This document shows, piece after piece, positions 46,571 through 56,159 of a stretch of 64,000 nucleotides of DNA. The notes under the pieces were generated by a model. The model searched no databases. It was given only the letters and a program-made list of their open reading frames with translations, and was not told the DNA's origin. The DNA comes from Ruminimicrobiellum sp045223915 (GTDB lineage Bacteria; Elusimicrobiota; Endomicrobiia; Endomicrobiales; Endomicrobiaceae), in NCBI GenBank assembly GCA_045223915.1, contig JBGUZU010000044.1:1-64000 (forward strand), read 5' to 3'. How positions within the stretch are numbered: the first letter of the stretch is position 1; the number at the start of each line of letters is the position of its first letter. The position numbers were made by a program, and so were the translations under genes.

Positions 46571-48554
46571 TATAAAGTCCCATAAAGTCAACTTCTGATA
46601 TAATGGGGATGCCCCTGCTTTGTGCTGCTTTATTTTTGGCTGATGTGCTATTAATATCATTATTAATAAGAATGTCTGTTTTTGCGGTAATTGCTTCTGA
46701 AACCTTGCCCCCATTTTGAATAATTATTTCTTTTAACTCATTTCTGTTTTTAAAGAGCGTTAGTTTTCCTGTAATTACAACAGTTTTACCTTGGAGTTTT
46801 TCATTTTGAATAGATTCTACTTTTTTAGGTTTTTCTATGGTAAGTAATTCTATAATTATATCAGCCTCTTCATAATTAAACTGTTTAATAGCTTTATGCA
46901 TTTCCATGCCAAAATTCGGAAGTGAGAAAAAATAAAAATCAGGATTATCTACTGCCGCACGAAATGCTTTATAATCATTATTAAAATAATTAGCTATATC
47001 TTTTGAAGCAGAAGTTCCAATTAGGGGGATGCTAATTGCCGCCAAAAATTGTGCTAAAGTTGTAGTTCTATGTTCTTCAATAGATTTTAAAATTTTATCA
47101 ACGGACAGCGGACCAAAACCTGGCATTTTTATCCATTCTTTGCGATAATTTTTTAAAGAAAAAACATCTGCATAACAACCAAGCCATCCTTCATCAATTA
47201 ATTTGCTAATAGTTGCTTTTGATATACCTTTAATATCAAGTCCTTTTTTCCCACAAAAATGTTCAAGTTTATTAAGCAATTTACCATCACAAAGAGGATT
47301 AGAACAATAATAATTGAGTGTTCCATCAGGACTTTTAATTAAATCAACTATACTATGACAATAAGGGCAATATTCTATTGTATCATTTGCAGAAACCCCG
47401 CCTTGGGCAATTACTTCATCATAAGTCATTTTTGGATAGGCTTCCGCAATTTGAGGAATTATCATATTTGCTTTAAATACTTTTACATATTGTCCACGGT
47501 AAGCGCAGTCTCCAAAAATCTCCTTCATAATACTAACATTATGAAGTGAAGCCTTTTCTATTGTTGTTCCATCAATTTCAATAGAATCAAAACAAGCAAC
47601 AGGGGTTAGTACTCCTGTTTTTCCCATAGACCATTCTATTAACTGTAAACGAGATTCATATAACTCATCATATTTTTTAAATGCTATTGCATTTTTAAAA
47701 TGATGTTCTGTTTTTCCTTGTTTGTCTCCATAAGCCAAATCATCAAACTTAAATACGAAACCATCAATAGGATAAATAAGATGCTCTGGACGTTCATCCA
47801 TTATATCAAAAATAGTATTATTCCATTGATTAAGTTTCATATATGGTACAGTTTCAAAGCCAAGCCCCTCAAGAATAAGAAGTTTACCTTCAAACGTTGT
47901 TACTTTTGAATAACCTTCAATTAGATCCCAAGCTACAAAACTTAATTTTCTTTTCGCACATTCTTTTGAAGAAAGTAATCTAATACTTCCAGATGCAAAA
48001 TTGCGGGGATTCGCATATTCTGACTCAAAATCTTTAAAATTACTATATGTACATATAACTTCACCATCAATAACTACTTTCTTTTGTGAAGTTTGAATTG
48101 TTTGAGGGACATTTGCCAAAACTTGAGCATTATGAAGAATATCCTCTCCTTCGATACCGTTACCACGAGTTTCTGCTCGAGTAAGTTTTCCATTTTCATA
48201 AGTTAAAGAGCAGGTCAATCCATCTAATTTAAACATAACTACAAAAGGCTGTCCATGAAGAAAAGCTTTAACTTCATTTTTTTCTTTTGTCTTATCAAGA
48301 GAGAGCATGGGGTGATCATGTACTACTTTTTTTAGATTAGTGACTTCCTTGTAACGAATTTTTTGTGTTGGAGAATCAGGATAAATAACCCCAGAAGTTC
48401 TTTCTAAATTTTGAAGTTGAAAATACATATTGTCCCAATCTTTGTCTGGAATGGGGCTTTTATTTTCATTGTATAAATCAGTATAATGATTTAATCTATC
48501 AATTAAAATTCTTATTTCATTCATATTTTTATTTGTTATCCTTTCATTCTTCAT
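46560..48554 (-). CDS. ligA: NAD-dependent DNA ligase
   Basis: The 664-residue enzyme seals nicks with NAD as AMP donor. Adenylation motif I is VVMFKLDGLTC (K about residue 108), with motif III/IV elements VIDGEVICTY and DGFVFKFDDL. An OB fold, a four-Cys zinc site (CPYCHSIVDL...CSNPLCDGK), helix-hairpin-helix repeats (MPGFGPLSVDKILKSI) and a C-terminal BRCT domain (GKTVVITGKLTLFKNRNELK) follow. This is the complete bacterial domain set. No TAG. It completes Okazaki fragment joining together with the phage's own RNase H. Confidence 0.95.
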   Translation of the reverse strand: MKNERITNKNMNEIRILIDRLNHYTDLYNENKSPIPDKDWDNMYFQLQNLERTSGVIYPDSPTQKIRYKEVTNLKKVVHDHPMLSLDKTKEKNEVKAFLHGQPFVVMFKLDGLTCSLTYENGKLTRAETRGNGIEGEDILHNAQVLANVPQTIQTSQKKVVIDGEVICTYSNFKDFESEYANPRNFASGSIRLLSSKECAKRKLSFVAWDLIEGYSKVTTFEGKLLILEGLGFETVPYMKLNQWNNTIFDIMDERPEHLIYPIDGFVFKFDDLAYGDKQGKTEHHFKNAIAFKKYDELYESRLQLIEWSMGKTGVLTPVACFDSIEIDGTTIEKASLHNVSIMKEIFGDCAYRGQYVKVFKANMIIPQIAEAYPKMTYDEVIAQGGVSANDTIEYCPYCHSIVDLIKSPDGTLNYYCSNPLCDGKLLNKLEHFCGKKGLDIKGISKATISKLIDEGWLGCYADVFSLKNYRKEWIKMPGFGPLSVDKILKSIEEHRTTTLAQFLAAISIPLIGTSASKDIANYFNNDYKAFRAAVDNPDFYFFSLPNFGMEMHKAIKQFNYEEADIIIELLTIEKPKKVESIQNEKLQGKTVVITGKLTLFKNRNELKEIIIQNGGKVSEAITAKTDILINNDINSTSAKNKAAQSRGIPIISEVDFMGLYIEK

Positions 48555-48559
48555 TCATT

Positions 48560-48901
48560 TTAATTATTATCTTCTATGTACATTTTACACAAACATCCAG
48601 AACTATCTGGAACAGCTTGAAATTCAATATTGATAAAAAGAGACTGCGAATTTAAATATTTATAAGACATATTTTTGTCTGCTTCTACATAAATACTACT
48701 TTGCTCTAAAGTAACAGACTTGGCAGAAGCCCTTACTAATTGCGTGATAATTTTATTATCAATTTTTATTTTTAGATAGAAAGGCTTGTCCCCATTTATG
48801 TCCATAGAAGTTAAATCAAAATATGAAGTGCCACAATATTTACATTTATGATTAAATGGTTCGATGGGTGCTCCGCAATTCAAACAATTTAACTTTTCCA
48901 T
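48560..48901 (-). CDS. Zinc-ribbon protein of unknown function
   Basis: The 113-residue product begins MEKLNCLNCGAPIEPFNHKC, then KYCGTSYFDL, a zinc ribbon, followed by a beta-rich domain (FYLKIKIDNKIITQLVRA). ATG 48901 (or 48907) is chosen because the longer frame would run across the promoter at 48933-48961. It is transcribed with ligA. No family assigned. Confidence 0.65.
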   Translation of the reverse strand: MEKLNCLNCGAPIEPFNHKCKYCGTSYFDLTSMDINGDKPFYLKIKIDNKIITQLVRASAKSVTLEQSSIYVEADKNMSYKYLNSQSLFINIEFQAVPDSSGCLCKMYIEDNN

Positions 48902-48932
48902 TAACATTCTTCTTTCTTTTTTCTTTAATAAC

Positions 48933-48982
48933 ATTATAACAAAAATTTTTATAAAAAGCAAGCAGGAGCGTTATGCTCCTGC
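48933..48982 (-). promoter_or_regulatory. Terminator fused to an early promoter (before ligA operon)
   Basis: Arms AGCAGGAGC (48961-48969) and GCTCCTGCT (48974-48982), with the stop of the upstream gene in the loop, form the terminator. TTGCTT (48956-48961), a 17-base spacer and TATAAT (48933-48938) form the promoter. Confidence 0.8.
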
Positions 48983-49219
48983 TTTATTTATTATATATTT
49001 ACCATTTATACATAAAATTTGAATCTCATTAGCATAATATTCAATCCATGTTTCGGGAAAATGATATTTTTGTATTAAATCTATCGCCTTTTTCTGATTG
49101 CTTGTTCCTATATTGATATTACAAACTTCACAATGAAGATGCCAAGGGGTATATCCCCATTCATCTAAATAAAATTTCATTTCATTTTGACAATTGGGAC
49201 ATATAATGAATTTATTCAT
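48971..49219 (-). CDS. Small zinc-ribbon protein, paralogue A
   Basis: The 82-residue protein FIICPNCQNEMKFYLDEWGY, then TPWHLHCEVCNINIG, has two CxxC knuckles. It is closely related to the 84-residue protein at 51793-52047, on the other side of the topoisomerase A gene. The start overlaps the parC stop. The role could be a partner or regulator of the topoisomerase (inference from position). Confidence 0.65.
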   Translation of the reverse strand: MNKFIICPNCQNEMKFYLDEWGYTPWHLHCEVCNINIGTSNQKKAIDLIQKYHFPETWIEYYANEIQILCINGKYIINKAGA

Positions 49220-51567
49220 TATATTTTCACCACCGATTTAATAGTAGATTTTAAAATAATATTACCAAAACTTATTCTACTTAATAGTGGCAAATCTGTA
49301 GAAGAAACACATATAGAATTGGGTTGACCTATTAATAAAATTTTGCCTGTTACATCATCCTTTTTAAGAATGGTCGCTCCAATAACAGTTCCATATGCGG
49401 TAGAAGGTCTATAGACCATAATGCCTTTCCCCGCTCTATTTTGTAAAGTAAAGTCTTTAATTGAAACCTTTTTTCCATACCCTGTTGTAGATATAATTAC
49501 AACTTCATCAGTTTCAGATTGTATTGGCAGCCCTGCTATAACTTCATCGTTTTCATCTAATTTTATTGTTTTTACTCCTGCCGCAATTCGTCCAACAGAA
49601 TTTACAAACTTAGATTCAAAACGAATTGACATACCATTTTTAGTTACAACTAAAATTTGTTCTTCATTAACAAAGGCAACGTTAACAATAGAATCATTAT
49701 CATTTATTTTAATTGCGGCAATACCAGTTCCTCTTTTTATTTTAACGTATTCTTCAAGTAAAGTTTTTTTCATTAAACCTTGTTTTGTAAAAAATACTAC
49801 ATATTTTGCTGTATTGCCATATGCCAATGAAGTAATTGCCATAACTTCATCATCTGTATCTATTTTTATTAATGTATTCACATGAACGCCTTTTGATGTA
49901 TTTGTACCTGCGGGAATGTCATCAACAATAATTTTAAACATTTTTCCTTTTTTAGTAAACAAGAAAAGATTGTCAGTAGTGTTTGTTGAAATTGTTGACA
50001 TTATAGCTTCATCTTTTGTTTTTATGCCTTTACCATTTTTTCTTTGAATTTTAAAGCTATTGGTTGGAACTCTTTTAATTAAACCCGTTTGAGAAAGAAT
50101 TACTACAACATCTTCAGGAATAACTTCTTCAATGATTTTTTCTTCTGGCTTTATATCAATTTGAGCAAGTTCAGTTCTGCGGGCATCACCATATTTTTTA
50201 ACAATAGCCGCAAGCCTATCTTTAATAGTGATTATTTGTTCTTCTTTGCTACTGATAATATTATTCCATTTTTGAATATTATTATCAAGTTCTGCTTTTT
50301 CGTTATTGAGCTCAACTCCTTCGAGTTTTGCAAGACTCGCTAACCGCATAGCTAAAATAGCTTTTGCTTGATTATCAGTAAATTGATAAGTTTTAATAAG
50401 TAAAGTTTTTGCCACAGAAGCAGATTCAGATTTTTTAATAAGGGCTATAATATCATCTATATTCGCTATTGCTTTGAGAAGCCCTTCAACAATTTCCTTT
50501 CTTTCCAATGCTTTTTCTAAATCAAAATTAATTTCTTTTAATAAGCATTTAATATTATAATCAATATAAATTTTTATACAATCTTTAAGATTAAGCTCTG
50601 TTGGAACTTTATCTACAAGAGCAACTTGATTATAACTAAAAGAACTTTGAAGATTAGTCTTTGCAAATAATTTATTGATTATACTTTCTGGAGCTATGCC
50701 CCTTTCACATTCAATAACTATTCTAATACCCTTTTTATTAGACTCATCACGAATATCGCTAATGCCTTCAATTTCTTTTGAATCTGCAACTTCGCCAATT
50801 TCAGTCATAAGACCTTCAATAGTAGTTCCATATGGAATTTCTGTAAAAATAATTTTTTGTTTATCAATTTCATATTTACTACGAATTTTTACGCTACCAT
50901 GACCAGTTTTCATAATTGCGGGAATATCATTTTTATTGATAATAATTCCGCCTGTTGGAAAATCTGGACCTGGAAGCATAGGCTCTTTTCCATCTAAGTA
51001 ATCATAAATAGCGGTTGCTACTTCGTTTAAATTATGTGGAGCCCAAGAGCAAGCCATAGCAACACCAATACCACTATTTGGGTTACAAAGAAGATTTGGA
51101 AAAATTGCAGGGAGTGAAACAGGCTCTTCTGTTGTTTCATCGTAATTAGGAACGAAATCAACATTATTTTTTTTTAAACCCTGTAACATTCCGTCTTCTG
51201 TTAATTTAGAAAGTCTTGCTTCTGTATAACGAGGTGCGGCAGGGCCGTCTCCCGCCTGATTACCAACATTACCATGAAAATCTATAAGAGGATAGCGCAT
51301 CACCCAATCTTGAGCAAGACGCACTAATGCACCATAAATAGATGAATCACCGTGAGGATGATAAGAACCCATTACATCTCCAACAACTTTTGCACATTTT
51401 ACATGAGGTTTATTATTAGTTCTTCCTCCTGTAAAAGCTCCATATAAAATTCTTTTTGCCACTGGTTTAAGACCATCAGTAGCATTTGGTATCGCTCTAT
51501 CTGAATTAACGGAAGCTGCGTATTCAATAAAATTTGTACTTAATTCTTTTATTAAATCATTTTGCAT
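49219..51567 (-). CDS. parC: Type II topoisomerase subunit A (ParC/GyrA-like)
   Basis: The 782-residue breakage-reunion subunit has NSDRAIPNATDGLKPVAKRI (N-terminal arm), HPHGDSSIYGALVRLAQDW and AAPRYTEARLSKL with the catalytic Tyr (about residue 116). A coiled-coil tower and a C-terminal six-blade beta-pinwheel follow, with repeats such as KRGTGIAAIKIN and NRAGKGIMVYR. A strict GyrA box is not obvious, so decatenation (ParC) is the better guess than supercoiling. No TAG. It pairs with the split parE downstream of its small-gene neighbours. Confidence 0.9.
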   Translation of the reverse strand: MQNDLIKELSTNFIEYAASVNSDRAIPNATDGLKPVAKRILYGAFTGGRTNNKPHVKCAKVVGDVMGSYHPHGDSSIYGALVRLAQDWVMRYPLIDFHGNVGNQAGDGPAAPRYTEARLSKLTEDGMLQGLKKNNVDFVPNYDETTEEPVSLPAIFPNLLCNPNSGIGVAMACSWAPHNLNEVATAIYDYLDGKEPMLPGPDFPTGGIIINKNDIPAIMKTGHGSVKIRSKYEIDKQKIIFTEIPYGTTIEGLMTEIGEVADSKEIEGISDIRDESNKKGIRIVIECERGIAPESIINKLFAKTNLQSSFSYNQVALVDKVPTELNLKDCIKIYIDYNIKCLLKEINFDLEKALERKEIVEGLLKAIANIDDIIALIKKSESASVAKTLLIKTYQFTDNQAKAILAMRLASLAKLEGVELNNEKAELDNNIQKWNNIISSKEEQIITIKDRLAAIVKKYGDARRTELAQIDIKPEEKIIEEVIPEDVVVILSQTGLIKRVPTNSFKIQRKNGKGIKTKDEAIMSTISTNTTDNLFLFTKKGKMFKIIVDDIPAGTNTSKGVHVNTLIKIDTDDEVMAITSLAYGNTAKYVVFFTKQGLMKKTLLEEYVKIKRGTGIAAIKINDNDSIVNVAFVNEEQILVVTKNGMSIRFESKFVNSVGRIAAGVKTIKLDENDEVIAGLPIQSETDEVVIISTTGYGKKVSIKDFTLQNRAGKGIMVYRPSTAYGTVIGATILKKDDVTGKILLIGQPNSICVSSTDLPLLSRISFGNIILKSTIKSVVKI

Positions 51568-51796
51568 TATTTATTACCTCATAATTTATTTCTAAAGGAG
51601 ATCCCCAATCTTCTATTCTATAATCATCTACAATTAATTCTAAATTTGATAAAATATCTTCTTCATAAATAAAATCCATAGGATTTTTTTCTAATCTTTT
51701 AAATTCATCTTCTGTTAATTCTATAGTACCTTCTTTATGACCATAACGAAGGCGTCCCATAACATAATCTAATGGAATATTAAATTTAACTTTCAT
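51557..51796 (-). CDS. Small protein of unknown function
   Basis: The 79-residue acidic protein (KFNIPLDYVMGRLRYGHKEG; TIELTEDEFKRL) overlaps the parC start by 11 bases and the preceding gene's stop by 4 (ATGA). It is co-translated with both. It is unrecognised. Confidence 0.6.
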   Translation of the reverse strand: MKVKFNIPLDYVMGRLRYGHKEGTIELTEDEFKRLEKNPMDFIYEEDILSNLELIVDDYRIEDWGSPLEINYEVINNAK

Positions 51797-52047
51797 TTGT
51801 CATTACCTTTCTTATTTATTATTGTCTTATTATTTTCAAATAATATTTGAATATTATTATTATAATATTCAATATAAGTTTTTGGCTTATGATACTTTTG
51901 AATTAATTCAATAGCTTTATTTCGATTGTCCATTCCAATATTAATAGAACATTTATTACAATGTAGATGCCATGGAGTTCTACCCCATTCGTCAAAACAC
52001 CAATAAAGTAGGGAATTACAACTTGGACATATTAAATTACTCTGCAT
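51793..52047 (-). CDS. Small zinc-ribbon protein, paralogue B
   Basis: The 84-residue protein NLICPSCNSLLYWCFDEWGR, then TPWHLHCNKCSINIG, shares the DEWGxTPWHLHC core, the KAIxLIQKYH segment and the C-terminal part with paralogue A at 48971-49219. This points to a local duplication around parC. Coupled by overlap to both neighbours. Confidence 0.65.
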   Translation of the reverse strand: MQSNLICPSCNSLLYWCFDEWGRTPWHLHCNKCSINIGMDNRNKAIELIQKYHKPKTYIEYYNNNIQILFENNKTIINKKGNDK

Positions 52048-52264
52048 TTTTTAATTTTTCTTTCCAATATAATATTTTTTCTTCCCAGATTTTATGTTCT
52101 TTTATTATTTTTTGTTTATATTTTTGACATTTTGTTTTAGATTCTTCATCATATTTATATCCAAATTCACATTGTTCACAAATACATTCAGGTTCATGTG
52201 ATTTTAAATAATCTAAAGTTTTTAAAATTGCATTTTTTATTAATTTAGATTCATTAATTTCCAT
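52037..52264 (-). CDS. Small Cys-containing protein of unknown function
   Basis: The 75-residue charged, helical protein (ESKLIKNAILKTLDYLKSHE) has a four-Cys cluster (PECICEQCEFGYKYDEESKT with KC after it). Its ATG overlaps the end of parE exon 2. It is unrecognised and may bind zinc. Confidence 0.6.
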   Translation of the reverse strand: MEINESKLIKNAILKTLDYLKSHEPECICEQCEFGYKYDEESKTKCQKYKQKIIKEHKIWEEKILYWKEKLKNAE

Positions 52265-52438
52265 AAGTTGCCTCTTGTGAATGTTGCTGAATAAATCTCT
52301 TTCTAGGAAGGATTTGAGTTCCCATTAAATCATCAAATAATTTATTAGTTGCTGCAACATCTTCCACGGTTACTTGTTTAATAATTCTTTTATCTGGATC
52401 TACTAAAATTGAAGTCTCATCTGGCGACATCTCTCCTA
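52254..52438 (-). CDS. parE: Type II topoisomerase subunit B (ParE/GyrB-like), 3' exon
   Basis: 61 codons encode GEMSPDETSILVDPDKRIIK through FDDLMGTQILPRKRFIQQHS, the conserved C-terminal end of ParE/GyrB (GLGEMxPxQL...EPRRxFI). Joining after the intron restores NRLKGLGEMSPDE. Confidence 0.9.
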
Positions 52439-53474
52439 CATGTTATTCCATTATCACTAATGGCACTGACTATTTCTTACCCTCCCTCTAACGCTTTAAC
52501 TGAGATCTTAGGGTGCTACCATTTCCATCTCTATATCAATAAGAGATGTACTCCCCGACAAAAGGGATAGTCGATACAGGTTTAAACTACAATATTTTTC
52601 CAATTTTGATATGACCAAACATTTGTAAATGATCCTTTAGTTAAAAGATGTTCATAATCTGCATATACGTCAGATAATTTTTCACCATTTTTTCTTCTTA
52701 ATCGAATATTTTTTACATCCTATTCAGTTAATCTGGATCTTCCATTTTGAGAACCTTTGTTTGCCGTATCATGTAAATGATATTTTTTATTCTATGGAGT
52801 GTAAACTTCCATCATTACAGAAGCCCAAGTGTTACCTTTCCAAATTTTAGAAAAACCACTTTCTCCAATTTTATCTTTATACAACTAATAAACTTCTTTT
52901 TTTCTTTCAAGATTATCATATCTGGTTCTAATATCTATAACATCTTCTTTTGTTAATTTATGTCTTGGGTGACTATCACCTTGATTATCTTCTCCACCAG
53001 CAGTCATATTATAACCGGCATGATAAGTATTATATTTTTCAATATAATATTTTTCTTTCTATCCCAATTCTTCTGAAGAACACTATTCAAGTATTTCAAA
53101 AGAAAAATTTTCAATACCATATTTTAAAATTGCTTTGTATAAAGATTTATTTTTTTCTCTATTCCAATTATATGGATTTTTATGATATTCCCATCTGTCC
53201 TCAATATGAGTAGATAATCCAATATAACTATGATCATTCACTAAATTTGTAATTTTATAAATTCCTATCACTTTATTTTATCTCCTTTAATTTTTTGGAG
53301 ATAATATCGTAGTTTTTTCCCACGAGATTATCTTCTATATATTATAAAAATTTCACATTTCAAATTATCCTAAAATGTCTAAAAAATTTTTAAATAGAAG
53401 ACTACCTCGTTAGCTGTCTTTATGGACAACCCCGCTGATTAGCGGAAAAGTAGCTAAGGGCCAGACTAACTCTT
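52439..53474 (-). ncRNA. Group I intron in parE
   Basis: The 1036-base intron follows U 53475 and ends at G 52439. Its 3' core has ATCGACTATCCC, later AAATAGTC, and ends ATAACATG. Splicing produces AAA GGG TTA GGA GAG ATG, the conserved KGLGEM. It encodes a GIY-YIG endonuclease. Confidence 0.9.
52582..53271 (-). CDS. Intron-encoded GIY-YIG homing endonuclease (parE intron)
   Basis: The 229-residue product begins with GTG: IGIYKITNLVNDHSYIGLST, followed by RWEYHKNPYNW, YKAILKYGIENFSFEIL and EKYYIEKYNTYHAGYNM. The C-terminal part has NUMOD-type repeats (RHKLTKEDVIDIRTRYDN; SRLTEQDVKNIRLR). Five or more TAG codons are in frame. AAAGGAGATAAA lies upstream. The stop lies just before the intron's GACTATCC core. 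Confidence 0.85.
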
Positions 53475-55194
53475 ACCCTTTCAAGCGATTAACGAGATAT
53501 TTTTTTCCTTTATGATGAGTTCTATATTCTTCAAGTTCTGCATCGTTTTTTAAATAGATATAAGTATCTTTACCCTCTGTAATTTTATAAAGAGGAGGGA
53601 CGCCAGCATAAATATATCCATCTAAAATTAATTGTGGACAAAATGTCCATATAAAAGTATAAAACAGATTTTTGATATGGCTCCCATCTGAATCAGCATC
53701 TGATTCAATAATAATCTTACCATATCTTAAATCTTCTTTATTATATGTAAGTTTCATTGTTTTTGAGTCAATAATTAAACCAAAAGCATCAATCATTGTC
53801 ATAATTTCTGCATTTTTTTGAATTTTATCAAGTGTAGCTTTTCTTACATTAAGAATTTTTCCGCGGACAGGCATAACCGCAACAAATTCATTATTACGAG
53901 CCAGTTTCAAATTTCCTGAGGCCGAGTCGCCTTCAGTCACATATATCTCGCATTTCATGCGATCCTTAGACCAGCAATCCGCAAGTTTACTATCAAACTT
54001 AAGAGCCTTTTGTTTCTTTTTATTTTGTTCTCTTGCTTTATCTCTTGCTTTTTTAGCTGCATCTCTTGCTTTTCGGGCGGCGGTTGCTTTTTCAAAAATT
54101 AGTTTAACATCTTTTTCATTTTTTATAAACCAATCTTTTAAAGCATTTGAAATTGCTGTTGTAAAAGGTGCCATATTTATTTTTACAATTCTGCTCTTAG
54201 TTTGAGCATCATAAGAAACCCCAGGAGCGGTTAAATTAAATGCAATAAACATTCCTTCTTGAATATCATCACCACTCAAATTTTCATCTTTTTCTTTTAA
54301 CCATTTTTTTTCTTTAAAAAATTTATTAAATTCTCTGGTTATAATAGTTTTAATTTGAGTAATATGTGGACCTGAGTCAGTTTCACCTGTATTAACATAT
54401 GAAACCATATTTAATGAATATTTTGATGTATAAGTAAGAACCATATCAAGTTTATTTTTACCTGCATCAAAATTTAAATTCATACGAGAATTAATAATTT
54501 CAGTGTCTTTAACAGCATCATCAACTAAATCATTAAGACCGTTTTTTGATGTAAAACTTTCTTTTTTATTGTCTATTGTTAATTCAATAGTCAGTCCAGG
54601 ACATAAACAAACAAGAATATGAAATAATTCTCTAAGTTTGTTAAAATCCGCATTTTGATGTGTAAAAAATTCTTCTGAAGGCTGCCATCTTACATACGTA
54701 CCAGACGGTTCTTTTGTTTTATCAACCTTTCTATTAACAAAAACGCCTTCTTCAAAGAAGATGCTTTCTGTCATTCCATCTCTGAAAGTTTCAACTTCCA
54801 TTTTATGAGATAGAAAATTTACAAGTTTACAACCAATACCATTTAAACCAAGAGCGGTTCCTTCATATACACCATCATCAGAGAACTTACCTGATGTATT
54901 TAATGTATCAAATGCAGCTTGTAAAACTGTCTTTCCATCTTCTCTTAGTGAATTAACAAGAAAGCCTTGTCCAAAATCACGGACCATATAACTGACTTCC
55001 CCAACTGTATCAATTTTTACTTCTATTAAATTACCATGGCCCGCTTTAAACTCATCAATAGCATTAGAAACAATTTCTATTACAAGTTGAGTAGAATATT
55101 CAGTAGAACCACAATAAACTCCAGGTCTTAAACGTGTAAATTCTAATGGTGATAAACTTTGAATTGAATCTTCATCATAAAGTTTTTTACTCAT
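53475..55194 (-). CDS. parE: Type II topoisomerase subunit B (ParE/GyrB-like), 5' exon
   Basis: 573 codons carry the GHKL ATPase (EIVSNAIDEF, VRDFGQGFLV, ALGLNGIGCKLVNFLS), the transducer domain and the TOPRIM domain (CEIYVTEGDSASGNLKLARN; GKIIIESDADSDGSHIKNL). The exon ends at KYLVNRLKG. The complete protein is 634 residues, the usual ParE size. No TAG in either exon. The enzyme hydrolyses ATP to pass one DNA duplex through another with ParC. Confidence 0.95.
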
Positions 55195-55221
55195 TCTTTT
55201 CCCTCCTTATTTATATATTAT

Positions 55222-55250
55222 ATTATATCAAAAAATTTCAAATTTTTCAA
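55222..55250 (-). promoter_or_regulatory. Early-type promoter of the topoisomerase operon
   Basis: TTGAAA (55245-55250), a 17-base spacer and TGATATAAT (-10 at 55222-55227), overlapping the RNase H stop. Confidence 0.85.
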
Positions 55251-55741
55251 ATAAGCTCGATGTGAACCTTATTATGAATAATAATATCTGAAAATTTTAT
55301 TGAATTTCCTGTCGCCAAAGCATCTGCGAGTTCATTTCCAATAATTCCTGAATGACCGTCGACTTTTTCAAAATTAACTTGACATATAAAAAAATCTATA
55401 TTATAATATTTATAGAGATTAAGAAAAAGATCATAATTTTCAATAGTAACATTTTTACTATTTTTCCAGTTATTTTTTGACCAAGTATATATCCAAGAGG
55501 AGAGTGCGTTTATACAATATGCAGAATCTGAATATATTGTTGCTTTTTGATATTTATATTTTGTATTTAATAGTTCAAAAACTTTTAAAATAGCAGATAA
55601 TTCCATGCGGTTATTAGTTGTATTTTCAACAGTGCCTCTATAAGCATCAATTAAATTATTATTATTATCAAAAATTACTATACCATAACCGCCAATTTGT
55701 CCATGCTTTCTTGCCGAACCATCAGTATATATATGTAACAT
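55247..55741 (-). CDS. rnhA: Ribonuclease HI
   Basis: The 164-residue enzyme has the catalytic set: HIYTDGSARKHG (Asp), TTNNRMELSAIL (Glu), ATIYSDSAYCINAL (Asp) and the C-terminal VDGHSGIIGNELADALA (His, Asp). It removes RNA primers from Okazaki fragments, complementing the phage primase, polymerase and ligase. AAAGGAGGAAT precedes ATG 55741. No TAG. Confidence 0.9.
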   Translation of the reverse strand: MLHIYTDGSARKHGQIGGYGIVIFDNNNNLIDAYRGTVENTTNNRMELSAILKVFELLNTKYKYQKATIYSDSAYCINALSSWIYTWSKNNWKNSKNVTIENYDLFLNLYKYYNIDFFICQVNFEKVDGHSGIIGNELADALATGNSIKFSDIIIHNKVHIELI

Positions 55742-55770
55742 AGGTTATTCCTCCTTTAATATTATAATAT

Positions 55771-55841
55771 ATTATAATATATATTTTTAATTAAATCAAA
55801 AAAATGATTATTTAGCAACGAAGTTGCTAAATAATCATTTT
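55771..55841 (-). promoter_or_regulatory. Terminator fused to an early promoter (before rnhA)
   Basis: Perfect 19-base arms at 55801-55819 and 55823-55841 with a 3-base loop end the late fibre genes. TTGATT (55794-55799), a 17-base spacer and TATAAT (55771-55776) follow directly and drive rnhA. Confidence 0.85.
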
Positions 55842-55850
55842 ATTAATAAA

Positions 55851-55940
55851 TTATTCAGATATTTTTGACCATCCCGCAGGATAATCTACAGGAGACCATA
55901 CGTTATTGTCTATTAGGGATTCATATATTTCCAGTTGCAT
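55851..55940 (-). CDS. Short carbohydrate-binding (CBM5/12-like) peptide frame
   Basis: The 29-codon frame reads MQLEIYESLIDNNVWSPVDY followed by PAGWSKISE. It matches the second half of the short chitin-binding-like module found at the end of many Firmicutes phage tail and lysis proteins. It overlaps the end of the 74-residue gene by 20 bases in another frame and has no good ribosome site. It may be a frameshifted extension of that gene or a remnant. Confidence 0.5.
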   Translation of the reverse strand: MQLEIYESLIDNNVWSPVDYPAGWSKISE

Positions 55941-56145
55941 TTTCATCAGAGGCGGTTGTTTCTGTATCTGCAATAGTTCCATCATAATTATAGTAAGTCA
56001 CAGTATAAGGAACATTTTCTAACGCTTTTGAAAAAACTGTGTTATTATTATTTTTAATCTCAGAAACCTATATTATATTAGTACCGTTATTATAATACAC
56101 TGTTATTAATTTTCTATATTCATTATTATATTTTATCATAGACAT
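55921..56145 (-). CDS. Small tail fibre-associated protein, unknown
   Basis: The 74-residue product (SMIKYNNEYRKLITVYYNNG; ENVPYTVTYYNYDGTIADTE) crosses one TAG and starts behind AAGGAGG. It is beta-rich and polar. It lies between the fibre gene and the CBM-like frame. If a shift occurred near 55925-55945, the two frames would join into a protein of about 100 residues ending in a sugar-binding module. Confidence 0.55.
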
Positions 56146-56159
56146 AGAAAATTTCCTCC

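Noticed and set aside
15922..55194. dut, nrdD, recJ and parE as truncated or split genes
   Set aside because: Both halves of each are intact. Joining them at a U/G boundary restores exact family motifs, and the intervening DNA carries group I-type core words and homing enzymes, so introns explain them better.
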